Shown: in pieces, positions 18,249 through 26,758 of the stretch
Position numbering within the stretch: position 1 is the first letter of the stretch
Layout: each line of letters starts with the position of its first letter
DNA from: Planctomycetota bacterium
Lineage (GTDB): Bacteria; Planctomycetota; UBA1135
Reading direction: 5' to 3'
Length of the DNA stretch: 64,000 bases
NCBI GenBank assembly: GCA_021776795.1
Contig: JAJFFC010000015.1
Location: forward strand, 124,001-188,000
The notes under the pieces: generated by a model
What the model saw: only the letters and a program-made list of their open reading frames with translations
The model's database searches: none
What the model was told of the DNA's origin: nothing
Program-made: the position numbers and the translations under genes

Positions 18249-18305
18249 TGTGGGGATTGGCGATTCAGGACTCAGGAGGCAGAATTGCTCTCTCTGTTTC
18301 CCTTC

Positions 18306-18333
18306 CTTTCGCGTCCCCACCCGGCTTGGATGC
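18306..18333 (-). promoter_or_regulatory. Candidate SigK-type ECF promoter upstream of the fasciclin gene
   Basis: On the minus strand GCATCC (18333-18328) is followed after exactly 16 bases by CGAAA (18311-18307). The mycobacterial SigK consensus, as I recall it, is CCATCC-N16/17-CGAAT, so 9 of 11 positions agree. The element would start transcription about 50 bases ahead of the fasciclin ATG. Autoregulation by the downstream SigK-like factor is an inference; there is only one example, so the match could be chance. Confidence 0.4.
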
Positions 18334-18374
18334 AGAATCCGCCGAAAAAGCCGCGGATTTCGCAATCTCGGGCT

Positions 18375-19897
18375 CTAATCGCTCGGAGGTGGTGGCGGGG
18401 CCACGCCGTCGACGTAGCCGAGGTCGCTCAAGTCGGACTTCACGCCACTCGTGAGGTCCACACTGGTGGAGCCACTGCGCTTGAGATCCGCCTCTTCATC
18501 CATGAACTTGGTCAAGAGCTCGTGCAAGCGTTCCCACTCCTCTCCACCAGCATCGGGCAAGGGAGAAAGCTCATTCGGATCGGTGGTCAGGTCAAAGGCC
18601 AAACGCAACGGTTCTTCGCCACCTTCGACGGCATTGCCGAACTGCAACAGCTTGTGCGAACCCGCGCGCAGCATGTAAATCGGGTGCGCTTCATTCGGCC
18701 GATGGCTGTACGCCAATTCGTTGTTGCCATTGGCCTTGCCCACCATGAGTGGGAACAAGTCCATGCCATGAGTCGGGAAGCCAGCTTTGCGCCCGGTCAT
18801 GCCGGCAATGGTTTCGACCATGTCGGTGAGTTCCACTGGCGCATCGATTACCTTGCCCACGGGCACACTCGGACCGTGGATCAGCAAAGGAATGCGCACC
18901 ATCTCTTCATAGAGCGAGCGGCCATGCAGCCATTGGTCGTGGTCGTAAAACTCTTCGCCGTGGTCCGAGGTCACGATCAAGTAATCACCCTCTTGATACA
19001 AGCCACGCGTGCGCAAGTCCTCGAGCATTTCGCCTAAGCGCGCATCGACAAAACGAATCTCACGATCATAAGCCGCCTTCAACTTGGCCAAAGTGTCGTC
19101 GTCGACCGGGGGCAAGCTGGAACCCTTCAAGGGGTGGGGCGGCAAAGACTGCGGTGCGTGCAAAAAGGCTTCGTCTAAATGCTCGATGTGGGCCGGAGTG
19201 TCGGGAGCATGGTAGGGATCATGCGGATCCAGATACTGCACATACAAGAACAGTGGTTGCTCCTTCAACTCCTCAGCGTCTTCGCGATCGAGCCAAGTGC
19301 TGATGGCATGATTCACGCTTGCGGCATCGGTGCCAGGAACTCCGGCTTGCGCTTCGCGCACGCGGCCGAGCAAACTTGGAAACAGGTCAAAGGCAACTGC
19401 GGCAACCTTATGCCGCAGCGCCCACACCGCCGTAGTTTCGGCCAGGCTGGAGTAACTATTCCAGAACTGGTCATAGCCGCGGTGGAAACCAAAGGCCGGT
19501 GACACCTGCGGGTTCGCCGAGAAACATGCGGTGCGGTAGCCGCGGCTCTTGAGCATGGTGCTGATGGTGGGCAAGTCTGAGCCCATGCGTTGGTACTGCG
19601 TGATTACATCGTGGCTCGCCGGATAGAGGCCGGTGAACAGCGAAGCGACGGACGGACGAGTCCAGGGCGCCTGCGCATAGGCGGCTTCAAAGCGGATTCC
19701 CTCCGCGGCAATCTGATCGAGCACCGGGCTCTGCGGAGGCGCACCCGCGGGGGGGCATAGCCGTAGCTGCCCAAATGGTCGGCACGCAGGGTGTCGATGG
19801 TCAGGAAAATGATATTGGGCAGCCGCCCATTCGGCAGAGCCGCCAGCTCATGGTCGCCCAGGGGCAAGTGGGGCTTCCGCACCCAGCCATTCGGCAA
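18375..19897 (-). pseudogene. Sulfatase-family (alkaline phosphatase superfamily) hydrolase, frameshifted
   Basis: The N-terminal part RLPNIIFLTIDTLRADHLGSYGYA and the C-terminal part from LDQIAAEGIRFEAAYAQAPW onward are in different frames. They join perfectly if one base is removed from the G7 tract at 19749-19755. Downstream motifs are intact: TRPSVASLFTGLYPASH, VTSDHGEEFYDHDQWLHG with metal ligands, and LYVQYLDPHDPYH. The residue that is formylglycine-forming Cys/Ser in true sulfatases is Thr in WTRPSVAS, so sulfate ester cleavage is doubtful. The break may be a real mutation or a homopolymer sequencing error. The C-terminal open segment alone is 18375-19724. A second possible frameshift joins it to the preceding membrane region. 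Confidence 0.78.
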
Positions 19898-20378
19898 AAA
19901 AGCCGAATTTTTCGGATTCTAGTGGAGTTGCCCAAATCACCAGAACCAGGGCGATGTCCGCCGCCGTGGCCATTAGCCGTGCGCGGGGGCTCATACGCAG
20001 GAACCACAGGCACCAGGCCGCGACCACAATCGTACCGATGATGGTGCCGAGAATGCCAAGGTGATAGGACAGAATCCAGATGCTGCCTCCAAGCGCCAAG
20101 GCGCACAGCTTTCGGGTCCAGCGCCCCGGCAAGAAAAGGCCCAATAAGCCCCCTAAGCCGCAAAAAAGCAGCGCATTGGTGAGCATGACCGCACGCAGAG
20201 CTGGGTCAAAGGAGCGCGTCGGCAGGTTCTCCCGCAAAGCCATCCAGGCGCCCTCAAGAGCCGCCAATTCTGCGCCGAGAATGGCTCCAAAGACACCCAA
20301 GATCAGGGCTTGGGCGACCCGAGGCATCCAGCGTGGGCTGGCTTGGGCGGCAGCGGGGGGTGCAGGCGAATCTGACAC
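19848..20378 (-). CDS. Membrane protein, possibly the N-terminal domain of the sulfatase-like protein
   Basis: A 176-residue frame with about four or five hydrophobic helices (ALILGVFGAILGAEL; AVMLTNALLFCGLGGLLGLFL; LCALALGGSIWILSYHLGILGTIIGTIVVAAWCLWFL; ATAADIALVLVIWA). It ends shortly after ESEKFGFF and overlaps the sulfatase frame by 50 bases. If one A is removed from the A6 tract at 19896-19901, the frame continues GFLPNGWVRKPHLPLGDHEL straight into the sulfatase domain. That would give a membrane-anchored sulfatase-like protein of about 667 residues, a known architecture. I cannot decide between separate genes and a damaged fusion. Confidence 0.6.
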   Translation of the reverse strand: MSDSPAPPAAAQASPRWMPRVAQALILGVFGAILGAELAALEGAWMALRENLPTRSFDPALRAVMLTNALLFCGLGGLLGLFLPGRWTRKLCALALGGSIWILSYHLGILGTIIGTIVVAAWCLWFLRMSPRARLMATAADIALVLVIWATPLESEKFGFFAEWLGAEAPLAPGRP

Positions 20379-20510
20379 AAGTCCATTGTAGAAGGAGGAA
20401 AGTCGGCTCGCGATGCGTCGAAATCAAGGGAGGGTCTCTAGGGGTCGCTACAATCTTCACAAAGCTTGGCGTCCCCCCACCATCCGGCGCCCTAGCCGGA
20501 AACCTTCTCC

Positions 20511-22550
20511 ATGATCCGCCTCATCGATAGCTTCAACCACCGGCAAAAACAGCTGGTGTTGGTTGCGCTTGATTTATGCACCTTTGCTTTAGGTCTATAC
20601 CTGGCATTTGCCCTGCGTAAAAACACCATGATGCCAGACTTCCAAGGGAACTTTCCCTGGATGCTCGGCGTCATCGCGTTGTCGCGGATTCCGGTTTATG
20701 TGCGCTTGGGTTTGTACCGCGCGGTGTTGCGTTATCCGAGTCAGCGCCTGGGCCTAATCGTCGTGTCCGGCACGGTGATCTCGATGCTCTTCGCCGGTAC
20801 TGGTTTCTATCTGCTCGACCTGCGCGGCGATCCGCGTTCGGTGTTGTTGCTCGAAGCCGTAGTGTCGACATTGCTGGTCTTCCTTGGTCGCGAGCTTCTC
20901 GGCAGCTGGATGAGCCGCGCTGCGAACCGCGGAGTAGACCACGAACCTGTATTGATTTATGGCGCCGGGGTGGCGGGCATGCAGTTGGCGCAAACGCTCA
21001 AGTTGGGCGACCGTTACCAGCCTGTCGCCTTCCTCGACGATGAACCGTCGAAGTGGGGCATGCGCATGGTCGACCTCAAGGTGCACACGCCCAATGACCT
21101 GCCCAAGTTGGTTGCACGTTATGGCCTGCGCAGTGCCCTGTTGGCCGCGCCTGGCGCCGATGCCCGTCAACGTCGGCAAATGGTCGAGCTGTTGGAGCGC
21201 CATCACCTAGCTGTGCGTCAGGTGCCCAACTTCCTGGACCTCGTGCGCGGCACTTCGAGTTTGGAGCAAGTTGCGGAGGTTCGCGCCGCCGACCTTCTGC
21301 CGCGCCGTGCCGTCGCCGCCGACGACAGCCTGCTGCGCCAAGTCGTTCCTGGCCGCGCCGTCATGGTGACGGGCGCTGGCGGCTCGATTGGTTCGGAAAT
21401 CTGTCGCCAAGTTGCGGCTCTCGGCCCGCGCGAGTTAGTGCTCTACGAAATCTCGGAGTACGCGCTTTACACCATCGAAATGGAGCTGGCGGATCTCTAT
21501 CCAGACCTCCAAGTTTCCGCCGTGCTCGGTTCGGTACTAGATGAACCGCGCATGGAAGAAGTGTTCCGTCGCTTCAAGATTGACTCGGTGTACCACGCCG
21601 CGGCGTACAAGCATGTGCCGCTAGTCGAGCAAAACCCGCTTGAAGGGGTACGCAACAATGTCTTCGGCACTTATTCCGCGGCCCGCGCCGCGGTGCGTGC
21701 TGGCGTAAGTAGCTTTCTCATGGTCAGCACCGACAAGGCTGTGCGCCCGTGCAATGTCATGGGGGCGAGTAAGCGCCTTGCCGAGTTGGCGTGCTTGATG
21801 GTGGAAGACCAAGCCAAGCAATCGCCTTTCACTGGATCTCGCGAGACGATGCCAACCCGCTTCACCATCGTGCGTTTCGGTAATGTGCTCGACAGTGCTG
21901 GCTCGGTGGTTCCGCGTTTCCGCAAGCAGATTGCGAGCGGCGGTCCGGTCACCGTTACCGACCCCGACGTCCAGCGTTACTTTATGACCATTCCGGAAGC
22001 GGCGCAACTGGTGGTGCAAGCCAGTGCCATGGGTTCTGGCGGTGAAGTGTATCTTCTGGACATGGGCGAGCCGGTGCGCGTTTATGACCTTGCCAAGCGC
22101 ATGGTGGAATTGGCCACCCGCGGCAGTGACCGCACGATTGAAATCGCGATTACCGGATTGCGTCCTGGAGAGAAGCTCGTCGAAGAGCTGTTGGTGGACC
22201 CGAAAAAGTCGCAACCTACCTCTCACAACAAGATTTTCAAAGCATTGGAGAACGGCGTCGACCACGCCACCGTGGCTAGGCAACTCAACCTCTTGGAACA
22301 GGCGCTGCAGAAGGGTGCCTTGTCGGTGGTGTATGGGGTACTTGAGCAGTTGGTGGAGGGTTATCACGCACCCTGTTCCGCGCAAGACGTCCTGCGCCGT
22401 GGAGAGAGTTGTTACTCCTTTATGAATGGCGCAGAGGCCGAACTTAGCGAAAAGGGCCTCGTCGAAGCAGCAACGGAAGTCGCACCTAGTTCACTTCCTA
22501 AGGTGCCGAGCGCCGTGGTTCCACCACCGCCGACAGCCGCTGCCGAATAG
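20511..22550 (+). CDS. Membrane-bound UDP-GlcNAc 4,6-dehydratase (WbpM/PglF/CapD family)
   Basis: A 679-residue protein. N-terminal membrane helices (residues about 12-115) and a CoA-binding-like domain (PVLIYGAGVAGMQLAQTL) precede a C-terminal SDR dehydratase domain (VMVTGAGGSIGSEICRQ). The catalytic region STDKAVRPCNVMGASKRLAE has Met in place of Tyr, the SMK triad described for WbpM. VRFGNVLDSAGSVVPRFRKQI and ITGLRPGEKLVEELL are diagnostic. The enzyme makes UDP-4-keto-6-deoxy-GlcNAc, the substrate of PglE-like aminotransferases such as the one at 4.4 kb. The last 50 residues are a Pro/Ala-rich tail. Confidence 0.92.
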   Translation: MIRLIDSFNHRQKQLVLVALDLCTFALGLYLAFALRKNTMMPDFQGNFPWMLGVIALSRIPVYVRLGLYRAVLRYPSQRLGLIVVSGTVISMLFAGTGFYLLDLRGDPRSVLLLEAVVSTLLVFLGRELLGSWMSRAANRGVDHEPVLIYGAGVAGMQLAQTLKLGDRYQPVAFLDDEPSKWGMRMVDLKVHTPNDLPKLVARYGLRSALLAAPGADARQRRQMVELLERHHLAVRQVPNFLDLVRGTSSLEQVAEVRAADLLPRRAVAADDSLLRQVVPGRAVMVTGAGGSIGSEICRQVAALGPRELVLYEISEYALYTIEMELADLYPDLQVSAVLGSVLDEPRMEEVFRRFKIDSVYHAAAYKHVPLVEQNPLEGVRNNVFGTYSAARAAVRAGVSSFLMVSTDKAVRPCNVMGASKRLAELACLMVEDQAKQSPFTGSRETMPTRFTIVRFGNVLDSAGSVVPRFRKQIASGGPVTVTDPDVQRYFMTIPEAAQLVVQASAMGSGGEVYLLDMGEPVRVYDLAKRMVELATRGSDRTIEIAITGLRPGEKLVEELLVDPKKSQPTSHNKIFKALENGVDHATVARQLNLLEQALQKGALSVVYGVLEQLVEGYHAPCSAQDVLRRGESCYSFMNGAEAELSEKGLVEAATEVAPSSLPKVPSAVVPPPPTAAAE

Positions 22551-22558
22551 GGTTTTCC

Positions 22559-23674
22559 TTGGAAAGGACCAAGCCCCCGGCCCTGCTCCCGCGCCTATTG
22601 GCGCTGCTCTGGCTGCTCTTCCTGTTCCTGGTTTCGATTAAGCTGCTGGAATCCAGCATCAAGCTGATGGGCGAAGATGCCGCCCAGGATTTATTCCTGG
22701 GGATTGCGCACCCTTTGGCCGGACTTGCTGCGGGCATTTTGGCGACGGTGTTGGTGCAGTCGAGTTCGGTAAGCACCTCGACCATTGTCGCATTGGTGGG
22801 ATCAGGAACCGTGACCGTAGAAACCGCGGTGCCCATGATTATGGGCGCAAATATTGGCACGACTATTACCAACACCCTGGTGTCCTTAGGCGCCATCGCC
22901 CGTCGTTCGGATTTTCGCCGCGCCTTTGCTGCAGCCACGGTGCACGACTTCTTCAATCTGATGGCGGTGGCCGTGCTGTTGCCGCTGCAAATCATGACCG
23001 GCTTCTTGTCCAAGACCGCAGTTGCGATCGCTGGGCAAGTTAATTTTGGTGGCGAGGGCGATAGCTTTAAGAGCCCACTGAAGACGGCGGTCAAAACGGT
23101 TGCAGGATGGGTGCAAAGCTGCCTGGAAACGATTGGCTTGAGCGGCGGCTGGGAAGCATTCGCCATGTTGGCGATTGGCCTAGGCCTAATCTTCTTGTCC
23201 TTGACCACCATCACCAATTTGATGAAAGTGGTGATTGCGGATCGCGCCGAAAAGGCCATGAACCGTGCACTGAAGAAGTCGGGATTGATTGCGATTGGCA
23301 TCGGCGCCGTTTTGACGATTGCGGTGCAATCGAGTAGCATCACGACATCGCTGTTAGTGCCACTTTGTTCTTCCGGCGTCTTGACTTTGGAAAACGCTTT
23401 CCCAGTCATGCTTGGTGCCAACATTGGCACCACCATTACTGCGTTCCTTGCTTCTTTGGCCACCGATCGCCATGGTTTAGAGATTGCTTTAGTGCATATG
23501 ATGTTCAACTTGATTGCGGTCGGCATGACTTACCCGATTGCCGCCGTGCGCCGCATTCCGATTCGCATGGCGCGAACCCTGGCCATCATCGCGGTACGAA
23601 ATAAGATGATTGTGGCCGGCTATGTCATGGTGACCTTTGTCCTCATTCCGCTCCTTCTCCTCGCCCTCCTGTAG
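22559..23674 (+). CDS. Na+/phosphate symporter family protein (NptA/PhoU-associated type)
   Basis: A 371-residue membrane protein with two inverted Na/Pi-cotransporter repeats. Each carries QSSS and GANIGTT: QSSSVSTSTIVALVGSGTV..MGANIGTTIT at about residues 65-105, and QSSSITTSLLVPLCSSG..LGANIGTTIT at about 260-295. The start is TTG 22559, eight bases after the dehydratase stop; no better ATG is available. The PhoU-domain gene follows after 12 bases, a common pairing for sodium-driven phosphate transport. This is a second phosphate system besides Pst in the same window. Confidence 0.9.
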   Translation: MERTKPPALLPRLLALLWLLFLFLVSIKLLESSIKLMGEDAAQDLFLGIAHPLAGLAAGILATVLVQSSSVSTSTIVALVGSGTVTVETAVPMIMGANIGTTITNTLVSLGAIARRSDFRRAFAAATVHDFFNLMAVAVLLPLQIMTGFLSKTAVAIAGQVNFGGEGDSFKSPLKTAVKTVAGWVQSCLETIGLSGGWEAFAMLAIGLGLIFLSLTTITNLMKVVIADRAEKAMNRALKKSGLIAIGIGAVLTIAVQSSSITTSLLVPLCSSGVLTLENAFPVMLGANIGTTITAFLASLATDRHGLEIALVHMMFNLIAVGMTYPIAAVRRIPIRMARTLAIIAVRNKMIVAGYVMVTFVLIPLLLLALL

Positions 23675-23686
23675 CCCCACCACACC

Positions 23687-24358
23687 ATGTTTGACTGGTT
23701 AAAACGAATGCAATCCGGAATGAGCTCTGCAGAAGAGCTTGTGAGTTCTTTTGAACAAATGCTCGAGGACGGCCGCCACATGTTCGATGTTGCGGCCAAT
23801 ACCCTCCTTGCCGGCACCGACCCCGAGGCCATCAAAGAAGATTTGTGGGCGACCGACAAGCGCATCAATCGCATGGAACGTCGCGTGCGTCGGCGGGTGG
23901 TGACTCATTTAAGCACCTTTGGCCCCGGTGGCACCGCCAACGGTTTGGTGCTCATGAGTTTGGTCAAAGATGCCGAGCGCATCGGCGATTACTGCAAGAA
24001 TATTTTTCAGCTCGCTGAGCTGAAGCGAGGCTTGCCAGAAGAGGTGCGGCAAAACCTCAATGACGAAAAGGATTCGATTTCGCGTTTGCTGGCGAAAGCA
24101 CGCAATATCTATAAATCGGAAAGCGAGGAAGATGCGCGCGCCTTCATTGCCGAGGCAGATGACATCGCCCAACGCTGCGATTCGCAGGCAATCAAGATGG
24201 TCTTGCGCGACGACCAAGACGGCTTGTCCGCCAACGCCGCGCTAAGCTACCGTTACTTCAAGCGCGTAATTTCGCATGCCTTGAACATCATCACTTCGGT
24301 GGTGATGCCGGTCGACCAGCTCGACTACTACGACGAAGATTTAGAGAGCCGCGAGTAG
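23687..24358 (+). CDS. PhoU-domain protein (DUF47-like)
   Basis: A 223-residue all-helical protein. MFDWLKRMQSGMSS is followed by PhoU-like helices with LWATDKRINRMERRVRRRVVTHLS and LVKDAERIGDYCKNIFQLAEL, whose acidic ERIGDY motif corresponds to the PhoU metal-binding signature. It probably regulates the Na/Pi symporter just upstream, as the PhoU-like partner does in NptA-type systems. It is distinct from the canonical PhoU at 2.0 kb. Confidence 0.85.
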   Translation: MFDWLKRMQSGMSSAEELVSSFEQMLEDGRHMFDVAANTLLAGTDPEAIKEDLWATDKRINRMERRVRRRVVTHLSTFGPGGTANGLVLMSLVKDAERIGDYCKNIFQLAELKRGLPEEVRQNLNDEKDSISRLLAKARNIYKSESEEDARAFIAEADDIAQRCDSQAIKMVLRDDQDGLSANAALSYRYFKRVISHALNIITSVVMPVDQLDYYDEDLESRE

Positions 24359-24379
24359 GCAGCCTGCGCTTCGCGGCGG

Positions 24380-24922
24380 TTAGGCCAAACGCTTGATCAC
24401 ATGCCAGCCGAATGGCGAGGCATCTTTGTCGTAGATCGCAAGGCCAACTTCTTCGACGCCCAAAGCAAAACCGACGTCGCCAAAGGCGGGCACCATGGCG
24501 CCGCGCGGATGGGCGAAGGTGGCTTGGCGCTCTTCGGCTTCGGCCTGCAGACCTTCGATGAAGGCATTCATTTCTTCTTGAGCCTTCTCGGTCGAAAGCT
24601 CGCCTTCTTCAATGCGCTTGGTCAGCGCGGCCTCTTGCTCGGCGGCGCGACCGTTGAGTTCACCAATGACCTCGGCAAAGTCTTGGCCTTGTTGGCCATG
24701 GTTCAACAGGCTGTAAGTGCCTGGAGCCGGGTCGCCTTCCTGAATCGGGTCGTCGGAATACTCGCGCACCAAATCGGCAAAGTCTTCGCCCTTTTGCGCG
24801 CGCTCGAGAATGGACTGCGCCAACTGCTCGGCATCGGCCTGGCTACGCTCTGCCTGGACCGGGGTGTCTTGGAAAGACACGAGGACATGCTGGATGGTGA
24901 TGCATTCGGGTTCGTCAGCCAT
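24380..24922 (-). CDS. Parvulin-type peptidylprolyl isomerase domain protein
   Basis: A 180-residue protein. The start ITIQHVLVSFQDTP, then GEDFADLVREYSDDP and the end VPAFGDVGFALGVEEVGLAIYD..SPFGWHVIKRL match the PpiC/parvulin fold from strand 1 to strand 4. A helical, Glu/Gln-rich insertion of about 70 residues (roughly 75-135) interrupts the domain. No signal peptide is visible, so it should be cytoplasmic, unlike SurA/PrsA. It lies between convergent and unrelated genes. The assignment rests on the two ends of the fold; activity is uncertain because of the insertion. Confidence 0.75.
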   Translation of the reverse strand: MADEPECITIQHVLVSFQDTPVQAERSQADAEQLAQSILERAQKGEDFADLVREYSDDPIQEGDPAPGTYSLLNHGQQGQDFAEVIGELNGRAAEQEAALTKRIEEGELSTEKAQEEMNAFIEGLQAEAEERQATFAHPRGAMVPAFGDVGFALGVEEVGLAIYDKDASPFGWHVIKRLA

Positions 24923-24953
24923 GCCCTAGTTTAACGGTCTTTGCGTAACAGGA

Positions 24954-25943
24954 TTAGCTGGCCCTGCGCAACAAGAGCCATAGGAAGAAGGGTCCGCCGA
25001 CTAGGGCGGTGACGATGCCGACGGGGATTTCGCTGGAGCGGCCGAATAGTGCCAGGCTGCGGGCGAGAGCATCAGCGGCGGTGAGGAATGCGGCACCGAG
25101 CAGGAAACTGCCGATAAACAGGCGTTGGTGGCGCATGCCAGTACCGGCTCGCACAGCGTGGGGAATCAACAAGCCAATGAAGCCAATCGGTCCGCAGCTG
25201 GCCACGATGGCTGCTGCAAGCAAACTGGCAGCGAAAAGACCGTCGCGGCGAAGAGCTTGGGCATCGACACCGCGGGCAGCGGCAAGTCCGGGGTCAAAAG
25301 CGTATTGATCGAATGCGGTGGCGCGTCGCAGCAAGAGGAACAAGCCGACCACTAGCCACGGCAATAGCGAAAGCGGGACTTCAAAGCCCACCACATCTAG
25401 GGCGCCCATAAGCCAGCGATCTAAGCCAGCCAATTGGTAGGGGTCGGCAAGATAGCGCACCAGCATGACCGCGGCGCCAAACAGAAAGTTTAGGGTGACG
25501 CCGGCGAGAATGAGGCCGTCGGGGCGGGGGGAGCGGCGTGCCACCGCCAACACCAAAAAGGTCACGCCTAAAGCACAAACCAATGCCGCAAGACGAGGCA
25601 AGATCAGGAAGGCGCCCATCGTGGGGAAGGCCAAGCACAAGAAGGCGCCGAAGGTACCCGCGGAACTCACGCCCAAGGTATAGGGCGTGGCGAGTCCGTT
25701 GCGCAGCAGGGTTTGCATGGCCGCTCCGGCCACGGCCAAACCGCCGCCGCCCAGCCAAGCCAACAAAACACGGGGCAAGCGCAGAGACAGAATGCGCGTT
25801 TCCGCCGACCATTCTGCAGAGGGGCTGGCAATGAACTCCCGCAACGCAATGCCGAGGTCAATCGAAACCGTGCCCACCAGCGGCGCAAGAAACAGCGAAG
25901 CCAGCGCGAACAAGGCAGCCCAAGTCAGGGGGCGACGCTTCAT
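24954..25943 (-). CDS. FecCD/BtuC-family ABC transporter permease
   Basis: A 329-residue polytopic permease with about ten helices. The motifs RLPRVLLAWLGGGGLAVAGAAMQTLLRNGLATPYTLGVSSAGTFGA, AAIVASCGPIGFIGLLIPHAVR and the C-terminal SSEIPVGIVTALVGGPFFLWLLLRR are classical for the siderophore/cobalamin permease family. ATG 25943 gives an ATGA overlap with the ATPase gene. The substrate may be cobalamin, haem or an iron chelate and cannot be told here. Confidence 0.92.
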   Translation of the reverse strand: MKRRPLTWAALFALASLFLAPLVGTVSIDLGIALREFIASPSAEWSAETRILSLRLPRVLLAWLGGGGLAVAGAAMQTLLRNGLATPYTLGVSSAGTFGAFLCLAFPTMGAFLILPRLAALVCALGVTFLVLAVARRSPRPDGLILAGVTLNFLFGAAVMLVRYLADPYQLAGLDRWLMGALDVVGFEVPLSLLPWLVVGLFLLLRRATAFDQYAFDPGLAAARGVDAQALRRDGLFAASLLAAAIVASCGPIGFIGLLIPHAVRAGTGMRHQRLFIGSFLLGAAFLTAADALARSLALFGRSSEIPVGIVTALVGGPFFLWLLLRRAS

Positions 25944-26734
25944 TGCGGCAACAGCACCGGCGGGTGGCCTGGACGAGGGAGGAGGGTGTAGCTGTCGCCA
26001 AAAAGTGGAGTCAGGACCCTTTCGGTCATCAGCTCCGCGGGGGAACCACTGGCATGGACGCCGGCATCGTGCAAAATGGTCAGGTGATCGGCAAAGGTGG
26101 ACGCCAGATTCCAATCATGCGAAACGCATAACACGCCAAGGCCTTGCTCTTGGGCCAACCGCTTAAGCAATGTGAACAAAGCAGCCTGATGACTCAAGTC
26201 GAGCATCGCCGCGGGCTCATCGAGCAAAAGGAAGCGCGGTTCTTGCGCCAGCACACTGGCCAGCAATACTCGTCGCCGCTCGCCCCCAGAGAGTTCGTGA
26301 AGTTGGCGTTCGCGTAGATCGAGGGCGTCGACCAAATCCAAGGCACGGTCGATGGCAGCGAGTGCGCTCGCCGAAGGTGCACTTTCAAACCACGGGCTTT
26401 GCTCGTGCACGCGCACTCCCAACAGCACGCAATCGCGCACGCTGAAATGAAAATGCGGCTGCACCTCCTGCGGTAAGTAGCCAATGATGCGCGCGCGCTC
26501 GGCCATGCTGCGAGAGTCGAGCGGCTCTCCATCTAAGAGGACTCGCCCAGAATCCGGCTGATGAAGGCCGGCCAGTGCACGCATCAAGGTGCTTTTGCCG
26601 GCGCCGTTGGGACCGGCCAGCGCCTGGAAGCGGCCGAGGTCGAGCTGAAAGTCCACCCCCGACAGCACCGGACGCTTCACCTGGCCCGCAGAGGCGGGGT
26701 AGGCGAGTTGTAGGGCGTCGGCGCGCAGTTCCAT
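25940..26734 (-). CDS. Iron-siderophore/cobalamin-type ABC transporter ATP-binding protein
   Basis: A 264-residue ATPase partner of the FecCD-type permease. Walker A is GPNGAGKST, the Q-loop is GYLPQEVQ, the signature is LSGGERRRV, Walker B is FLLLDEPAAMLD and the H-loop is VSHDW. LALL-type spacing and the QPHFHFSVRDCVLLG segment fit the FecE/BtuD group. ATG 26734 starts MELRADALQLAY; the frame upstream to 27190 is antisense to gmhA and ignored. A divergent gmhA begins 25 bases away, so the promoters overlap. Confidence 0.92.
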   Translation of the reverse strand: MELRADALQLAYPASAGQVKRPVLSGVDFQLDLGRFQALAGPNGAGKSTLMRALAGLHQPDSGRVLLDGEPLDSRSMAERARIIGYLPQEVQPHFHFSVRDCVLLGVRVHEQSPWFESAPSASALAAIDRALDLVDALDLRERQLHELSGGERRRVLLASVLAQEPRFLLLDEPAAMLDLSHQAALFTLLKRLAQEQGLGVLCVSHDWNLASTFADHLTILHDAGVHASGSPAELMTERVLTPLFGDSYTLLPRPGHPPVLLPQ

Positions 26735-26758
26735 GGCGGCATCGTAAACTGGTGCGCG

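Noticed and set aside
17493-19037. 514-residue open frame on the plus strand
   Set aside because: It is antisense to the fasciclin and sulfatase-like genes, has low-complexity composition and no recognisable domain; the opposite strand encodes clear families.
22559-22561. Doubt about the TTG start of the Na/Pi symporter
   Set aside because: The upstream gene stops eight bases before it and the next in-frame ATG would remove part of the first membrane helix, so TTG is kept.
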